From Nocardiopsis flavescens (GTDB lineage: Bacteria; Actinomycetota; Actinomycetes; Streptosporangiales; Streptosporangiaceae): 64,000 bases of DNA. The position numbers and the translations under genes are program-made. Shown here one piece after another: positions 60,114-64,000 of the stretch. Positions within the stretch are counted from its first letter, which is position 1. Each line of letters begins with the position of its first letter. Location: NCBI RefSeq assembly GCF_900141985.1, contig NZ_FQZK01000001.1, forward strand, positions 434,001-498,000, read 5' to 3'. The notes beneath the pieces are model-generated. The model did no database searches, was not told the DNA's origin, and saw nothing but the letters and a program-made list of their open reading frames with translations.

Positions 60114-61073
60114 GTGACCTCCCCGGGAACCGACCCTCGGCTGCGCTCCGCGCTGCGCCGGCTGGACCTGCGCGTCGTGCACCGGCTGGAGGGCCTGCTG
60201 CACGGTGAGCACCTGGGCCTGCGCCTGGGGCCGGGCTCGGAGGCCGCCGAGGCCCGCCTGTACCAGCCGGGCGAGGACGACGTGCGGCACATGGACTGGG
60301 CCGTGACCGCGCGCACCGACACCCCGCACGTGCGGGACGTGGTCGCCGACCGCGAGCTGGAGAGCTGGACCCTGCTGGACCTGTCGGCCAGCATGGACTT
60401 CGGCACCGACCGCCACGTCAAGCGCGACGTGGCGGTCGGTGCGATGGTCGCCGTCACCCTGCTCACCCAGCGGGTGGCCGACCGCTTCGGCGCGCACTTC
60501 CTGCACCGCGGGGTGATCCGGCGCTGGCCCGCCCGCTCGGGCAACGAGGCGCTGCTGTCGCTGCTGGCCACGGTGGCCGCGGCCCCGACCGGGGACGACC
60601 CGCGGGGCGGCGGCGGTGCGGGGCTGGGCGAGGCGCTGGAGGACCTGGGGCGCACGCGGCGGCGCCGCGGCCTGCGCGTGGTGGTCTCCGATTTCCTGGA
60701 CACCCCCGCGTTCGGCGGGGAAGTGTCCTGGGAGCGGTCGATGTCGCGGATCGCCTCCCGGCACCAGGTGCTGGTGGTGGAGGTGATCGACCCCCGGGAG
60801 CTGGACCTGCCCGAGATCGGCGACGTGACGCTGCGGGACCCCGTGAGCGGCCGGGTGCGCGACGTGCGGCTCACGCGGGGGGTGCGGGAGCGGTACCGTG
60901 ATGCGGCCCGGGCCCAGCGCGAGCAGGTGCGGCTGGCACTGCGCCGCAGCGGGGTGCAGCACCTCGTGCTGCGAACCGACCGGGACTGGGTACTGGACAT
61001 TGCACGGTTCGTGATCCACCAGAGGCGGACCGCGCACCGGCTGTCCCGGCACACGCCGGGGGTGCCGCGGTGA
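60114..61073 (+). CDS. DUF58 protein (MoxR operon)
   Basis: A 319-aa protein with the DUF58 hallmark ARLYQPGEDDVRHMDWAVTA (about residues 45-65), followed by a VWA-like region (LLDLSASMDFGT). It is the usual partner of MoxR ATPases. GTG at 60114. It has no membrane helices, unlike the VWA protein encoded next. Confidence 0.93.
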   Translation: MTSPGTDPRLRSALRRLDLRVVHRLEGLLHGEHLGLRLGPGSEAAEARLYQPGEDDVRHMDWAVTARTDTPHVRDVVADRELESWTLLDLSASMDFGTDRHVKRDVAVGAMVAVTLLTQRVADRFGAHFLHRGVIRRWPARSGNEALLSLLATVAAAPTGDDPRGGGGAGLGEALEDLGRTRRRRGLRVVVSDFLDTPAFGGEVSWERSMSRIASRHQVLVVEVIDPRELDLPEIGDVTLRDPVSGRVRDVRLTRGVRERYRDAARAQREQVRLALRRSGVQHLVLRTDRDWVLDIARFVIHQRRTAHRLSRHTPGVPR

Positions 61074-61107
61074 GGCCGCGGCGGGCCTGGAGACGGGGGA
61101 GTGGCCG

Positions 61108-62055
61108 ATGACCTTCCTGGAACCCGAGCGGTTGTGGTGGCTGCTGCTGCTCGTCCCGCTGGCGGCGGCGTACGTGTTCGCGCAGACGCAGCGGCGCGAG
61201 TACACGGTGCGGTTCACCAACCTGTCCCTGCTGGACCAGGTGGCGCCGCACCGGCCGGACGCGCGCAGGCACGTGCCCGCGGTGCTGTTCACGGTGGCGC
61301 TGGGGGTGCTGATCGCGGCGATGGCGCTGCCGGCGATGCCGGTGGAGCAGCCGCGCGAGCGGGCGACGATCATCGTGGCGGTGGACGTGTCCCTGTCCAT
61401 GGCCGCGACCGACATCGAGCCGGACCGGCTGCGGGCGGCCAAGGAGTCGGCGCAGGGGTTCGTGGAGACGCTGCCGGACCGGTTCAACGTGGGCCTGGTG
61501 GCGTTCTCGGCGCAGTCGACGGTGGTGTCCTCCCCCACCCAGGACCACCAGGCGGTGGTCGGTTCGATCGAGAACCTGCAGCTGGGGCCGGGGACGGCGA
61601 TCGGCGAGGGCGTGTTCGCGTCCCTGGAGTCGATCCGCGGGTTCGACGAGGAGTCGCAGGACGACCCTCCCCCGTCGGCGATCGTGCTGCTGTCGGACGG
61701 GGAGAACACGAGCGGCCGGGAGATCGAGCAGGCCTCGGCGGCGGCCCGCGACGAGGGCGTCCCGGTGTCGACGATCGCGTTCGGCACGGGGGCGGCGATG
61801 ATCGACATCGACGGCTACCAGGTGCCGGCCGACATCGACAAGGAGGCGCTGCAGGAGCTGGCGCAGGTCACGGAGGGGCACTTCTACGAGGCCGAGAGCG
61901 GCGGCGAGCTGGACGACGTCTACGAGGACATCGGCTCCTCGCTGGGGACCGAGACCGTGCACGAGGAGATCGTCACCCGGTTCGTGCTGGTCGCGATCCT
62001 GCTGGCGCTCGCCACGGCGGTGACCTCGCTGCTGTGGTTCCAGCGCCTGCCCTAG
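61108..62055 (+). CDS. VWA-domain membrane protein (BatA-like)
   Basis: A 315-aa protein with membrane helices near the N-terminus (about 8-20 and 52-70) and one at the C-terminus (about 290-310) enclosing a von Willebrand A domain. The MIDAS metal site is visible as VDVSLSM (about 92-98) and LSDGENT. It completes the MoxR-DUF58-VWA operon; ATG at 61108 follows GGGGGAG. Confidence 0.93.
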   Translation: MTFLEPERLWWLLLLVPLAAAYVFAQTQRREYTVRFTNLSLLDQVAPHRPDARRHVPAVLFTVALGVLIAAMALPAMPVEQPRERATIIVAVDVSLSMAATDIEPDRLRAAKESAQGFVETLPDRFNVGLVAFSAQSTVVSSPTQDHQAVVGSIENLQLGPGTAIGEGVFASLESIRGFDEESQDDPPPSAIVLLSDGENTSGREIEQASAAARDEGVPVSTIAFGTGAAMIDIDGYQVPADIDKEALQELAQVTEGHFYEAESGGELDDVYEDIGSSLGTETVHEEIVTRFVLVAILLALATAVTSLLWFQRLP

Positions 62056-62107
62056 GGGAGGCCGCAGGGCCGTGACGTGCGGCGACGGAGCGTGAGAACT
62101 ACAGGCC

Positions 62108-62123
62108 TGTGACCCTGGTCACA
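62108..62123. promoter_or_regulatory. CRP/GlxR-type binding site upstream of the HAD gene
   Basis: TGTGACCCTGGTCACA is an exact match to the TGTGA-N6-TCACA consensus of CRP-family regulators and a near-perfect palindrome. It lies 85 bp upstream of the HAD phosphatase start, suggesting cAMP-CRP control. Confidence 0.6.
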
Positions 62124-62208
62124 TCCCTTTCGGTGGGGTTTACCCCTTTTTCGTCATCTTCACGGGTTAGCGTGGGCATGTTTTGTCCTGCCCACCCCTT
62201 GAGGAACG

Positions 62209-62943
62209 ATGCCGAACTCACCCGCTGCCCCGACCGCCATCTGCTTCGATCTGGACGACACCCTGATCGACGACCTCGCCGCCTCCTCCGCCGGACTGCG
62301 CGCGATCATGGAGCGGATCGGACACCCGGACTTCGGCGCCGCCCGCACCCTGTGGGACGTGCAGACCGAGATCTCCTTCGGGGCCTACCTGCGCGGCGAC
62401 CTGTCCCTGGAGGGCCAGCGCCGCGAGCGGGTGCGCGCCCTGGCCGTCCAGGCCGGGCACGCGGGCATCGCCGACCAGCACTGCGACGAGCTGTACCGCA
62501 TGTACCTGGACGCCCACCGCTCCGCCTGGCGGGTCTTCCCCGACACCGTGCCCGTCCTCAACGCCCTGGGCTCGGCCGGGTACCGGCTGGCCGTCCTCAC
62601 CAACGGCATCGAGGCCCTCCAGCACGCCAAGCTCCAGGCCCTGGAGCTGACCCCCTACTTCCACGCCGTCGTCTGCGCCGACAGCGCCGGCGCCGGCAAG
62701 GGCAAGCCCGACCCCCGCATCTTCCACCTCACCGCCCAGCGCCTGGGCGTGGACCCCGCCTCCTGCTGGCACGTGGGCGACCAGATCCAGGCCGACGGGC
62801 TGGGCGCCATGGCCTCGCGCATGCGCCCGATCATGATCGACCGGCACCACGGCCGCCGCTACGAGGGCGTCACCAGCGTCCAGAGCCTGGACGAGCTGCT
62901 GCGCCTGGTCGGCCTGCCCTCCGCCGCCGCGGGGTCGCTGTGA
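62209..62943 (+). CDS. HAD-superfamily hydrolase
   Basis: A 244-aa subfamily-I HAD phosphatase: motif I FDLDDTLIDD (residues 14-23), motif II LTNG, motif III Lys in GKPDPRIF and motif IV HVGDQIQADG. It dephosphorylates small phosphometabolites; the substrate is unknown. ATG at 62209 has TGAGGAA upstream, and the stop overlaps the NUDIX gene start. Confidence 0.93.
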   Translation: MPNSPAAPTAICFDLDDTLIDDLAASSAGLRAIMERIGHPDFGAARTLWDVQTEISFGAYLRGDLSLEGQRRERVRALAVQAGHAGIADQHCDELYRMYLDAHRSAWRVFPDTVPVLNALGSAGYRLAVLTNGIEALQHAKLQALELTPYFHAVVCADSAGAGKGKPDPRIFHLTAQRLGVDPASCWHVGDQIQADGLGAMASRMRPIMIDRHHGRRYEGVTSVQSLDELLRLVGLPSAAAGSL

Positions 62944-63701
62944 TCCCCGTGCTCCCCCGCCGGGTCACCGCGCACCTGGTCGTCCGCGGGGCCGACGGGC
63001 CCCGCCTGCTGGGCGCCCGCGTCCTGTTCGGCCAGGACCCCGCGGCCCTGGCCCGCGCCCTGGGCGGCCTGCCCGGGGACGCCCCCCTCGTGGCGCTGGA
63101 CGTGATCACCGAGGTCGCCTCCACCCCGGGCCGCGCCCCCACCCCGCTGCACGTGGACCGGGTGGTGTTCGCCACCCCCGACGCCGCCGACGCCTGGCCC
63201 GCGGTGCTCCCCCCGCAGGGACTGGAACCCGGGACGGCCGAACTCGTGCCCGAGGAGCCCGAGCCCGGCGGCGGCCGGCCGCGGCTGCGCCGCATGGCCT
63301 CCTACGGGATCGTCACCGACCCGGGCGGGCGCATCATGCTCAGCCTCATCGCCGACGGCTTCCCCGGCGCGGGCACCTGGCACCTGCCGGGCGGCGGCGT
63401 CGACCCGGGCGAGGACGTGCGCTCGGCGCTGCGCCGCGAGGTCCGCGAGGAGACCGGCCAGGACGGCGTGGTGGGCCGCCTCATCACCGTCTCCAGCCAC
63501 CACCGCGTCCCGCCGAGCGGGCACGAGGTGTACGCGGTGTGGGTGTTCTCCCACGTCCACGTGGCCCGCCCGGTCCCGGCGCGGGTGCTGGAGGAGAGCG
63601 GCTCCACCGCCGACTGCGCCTGGTTCACCCCCGACCAACTGGGCGGCCTGCGCCTGTCGACCACCACCCGGCGCGGCCTGGAGTTCCTGGTCGGCGGCTG
63701 A
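62940..63701 (+). CDS. NUDIX hydrolase with a non-NUDIX N-terminal domain
   Basis: A 253-aa protein. Residues about 1-105 form an unassigned domain (RVTAHLVVRGADGPRLLG); residues about 115-253 form a NUDIX domain with the box [20 protein letters not shown] followed by ETG. It should cleave a nucleoside-diphosphate-linked compound. GTG at 62940 overlaps the HAD gene stop, so phosphatase and NUDIX enzyme may act on the same metabolite. Confidence 0.92.
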   Translation: MIPVLPRRVTAHLVVRGADGPRLLGARVLFGQDPAALARALGGLPGDAPLVALDVITEVASTPGRAPTPLHVDRVVFATPDAADAWPAVLPPQGLEPGTAELVPEEPEPGGGRPRLRRMASYGIVTDPGGRIMLSLIADGFPGAGTWHLPGGGVDPGEDVRSALRREVREETGQDGVVGRLITVSSHHRVPPSGHEVYAVWVFSHVHVARPVPARVLEESGSTADCAWFTPDQLGGLRLSTTTRRGLEFLVGG

Positions 63702-63952
63702 CACCGGCCGGCCCGTGTCCGGAGCCCGTCCCCGCGCCTTCGGGCGTCGGCGGTGTCGCGCGGGCCCGGGCGGGAGGCCCCGGGCGGCGACCGACGGCGG
63801 CCCGCCCCCGACGACCGTCCGGAGCCGTCGAACCGGTGAGTGCCCCGATCCGGCCGCCGCGGTCGGTGCGCCCCTTCGACCGGGCGGCCTCCCCTCACCG
63901 GTGCCGCCGCCGACACGTGGCGGCCCCGGGGCCTTTCCCCACCGGGTGTCGG

Positions 63953-64000
63953 TCACAGGTCGTACCCGCCGGTGACCTCGATGTTCTGCGCGGTGATCCA
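63953..64000 (-). CDS. Short-chain dehydrogenase, 3' end only
   Basis: The last 15 codons and the TGA of a minus-strand gene are visible. The residues WITAQNIEVTGGYDL match the C-terminus of FabG-like SDR enzymes (W-x-T-G-Q-x-x-x-V-x-GG). The rest of the gene lies beyond the window. A 251-bp gap without visible genes separates it from the NUDIX gene. Confidence 0.75.
   Translation of the reverse strand, partial: WITAQNIEVTGGYDL

Noticed and set aside
1-64000. CRISPR arrays, rRNA genes, complete insertion sequences or prophage modules
   Set aside because: No regularly spaced repeats, no transposase or integrase reading frame and no rRNA signature were found in the window.

Overview
The window is very GC-rich, gene-dense actinobacterial chromosome with many GTG starts and 4-base stop/start overlaps. 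Three things point to Nocardiopsis or a close relative in the Nocardiopsaceae: a perfect CelR/CebR-type operator, a LysR/SxxK-protein pair beside tandem class A beta-lactamases, and the overall gene mix. The genus is an inference. No rRNA, tRNA, CRISPR array or intact insertion sequence was seen.

Positions 1-13938 (possibly to 17376) are the right part of a type II aromatic polyketide cluster, entering from outside the window. In one direction it encodes a TcmI-type cyclase (3' end only), a cupin, KS-alpha, chain-length factor, ACP, TcmN-type aromatase/cyclase, an anthrone-oxygenase-like membrane protein, a ketoreductase, two ABM monooxygenases, a 66-aa unknown, a dedicated acetyl-CoA carboxylase (fused beta-alpha carboxyltransferase, BCCP, biotin carboxylase), a KAS III-like protein whose active-site Cys is Ser, a POT-type transporter and an asparagine-synthetase-like amide synthetase that has lost the glutaminase Cys. 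The set resembles clusters for pentangular polyphenols that carry an unusual starter and/or an amide. A type II thioesterase lies further right.

Positions 13886-23290 hold housekeeping and accessory genes (CGNR regulator, aldo/keto reductase, GNAT, Vsr endonuclease, permuted NlpC/P60-like protein) and a LacI-controlled sugar ABC importer without its own ATPase; its promoter and operators are readable.

Positions 23412-36857 contain the most interesting set. It encodes a GTP cyclohydrolase II with the key Tyr replaced by Leu, a CDP-alcohol phosphatidyltransferase, an MDR dehydrogenase, a 6-pyruvoyl-tetrahydropterin-synthase-like protein lacking canonical residues, a glycosyltransferase, a methyltransferase, a flippase-like membrane protein and a convergent creatininase-family amidohydrolase. 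A FAPy-forming cyclohydrolase plus a creatininase-type (ArfB-like) deformylase would give a GTP-derived pyrimidine or pterin metabolite that is then glycosylated, methylated and perhaps lipid-linked. The set is split by an ABC importer, a metallo-beta-lactamase-fold protein and a LacI regulator (26081-32010).

Positions 36894-47054 carry a TetR/DHA2 efflux pair, a DUF574 methyltransferase, a RibD-C reductase, a LysE/LysG pair and a beta-lactam locus: LysR regulator plus SxxK/SDG/KTG protein (BlaA/BlaB-like), divergent from two tandem class A beta-lactamase lipoproteins. Downstream, and again 10.8 kb away near 58.1 kb, is a structured non-coding element of unknown identity present in two diverged copies.

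Positions 47639-64000 include a chimeric wHTH/ABC-tail gene, SoxR, RNase HI, peptide deformylase, a SUKH protein, a two-component system, a degenerate acyl-CoA synthetase, a Bcr/CflA-type exporter, a DUF3037/HipA-like kinase pair, a MoxR-DUF58-VWA operon, a HAD phosphatase behind a CRP-like site, a NUDIX protein and the 3' end of an SDR gene.
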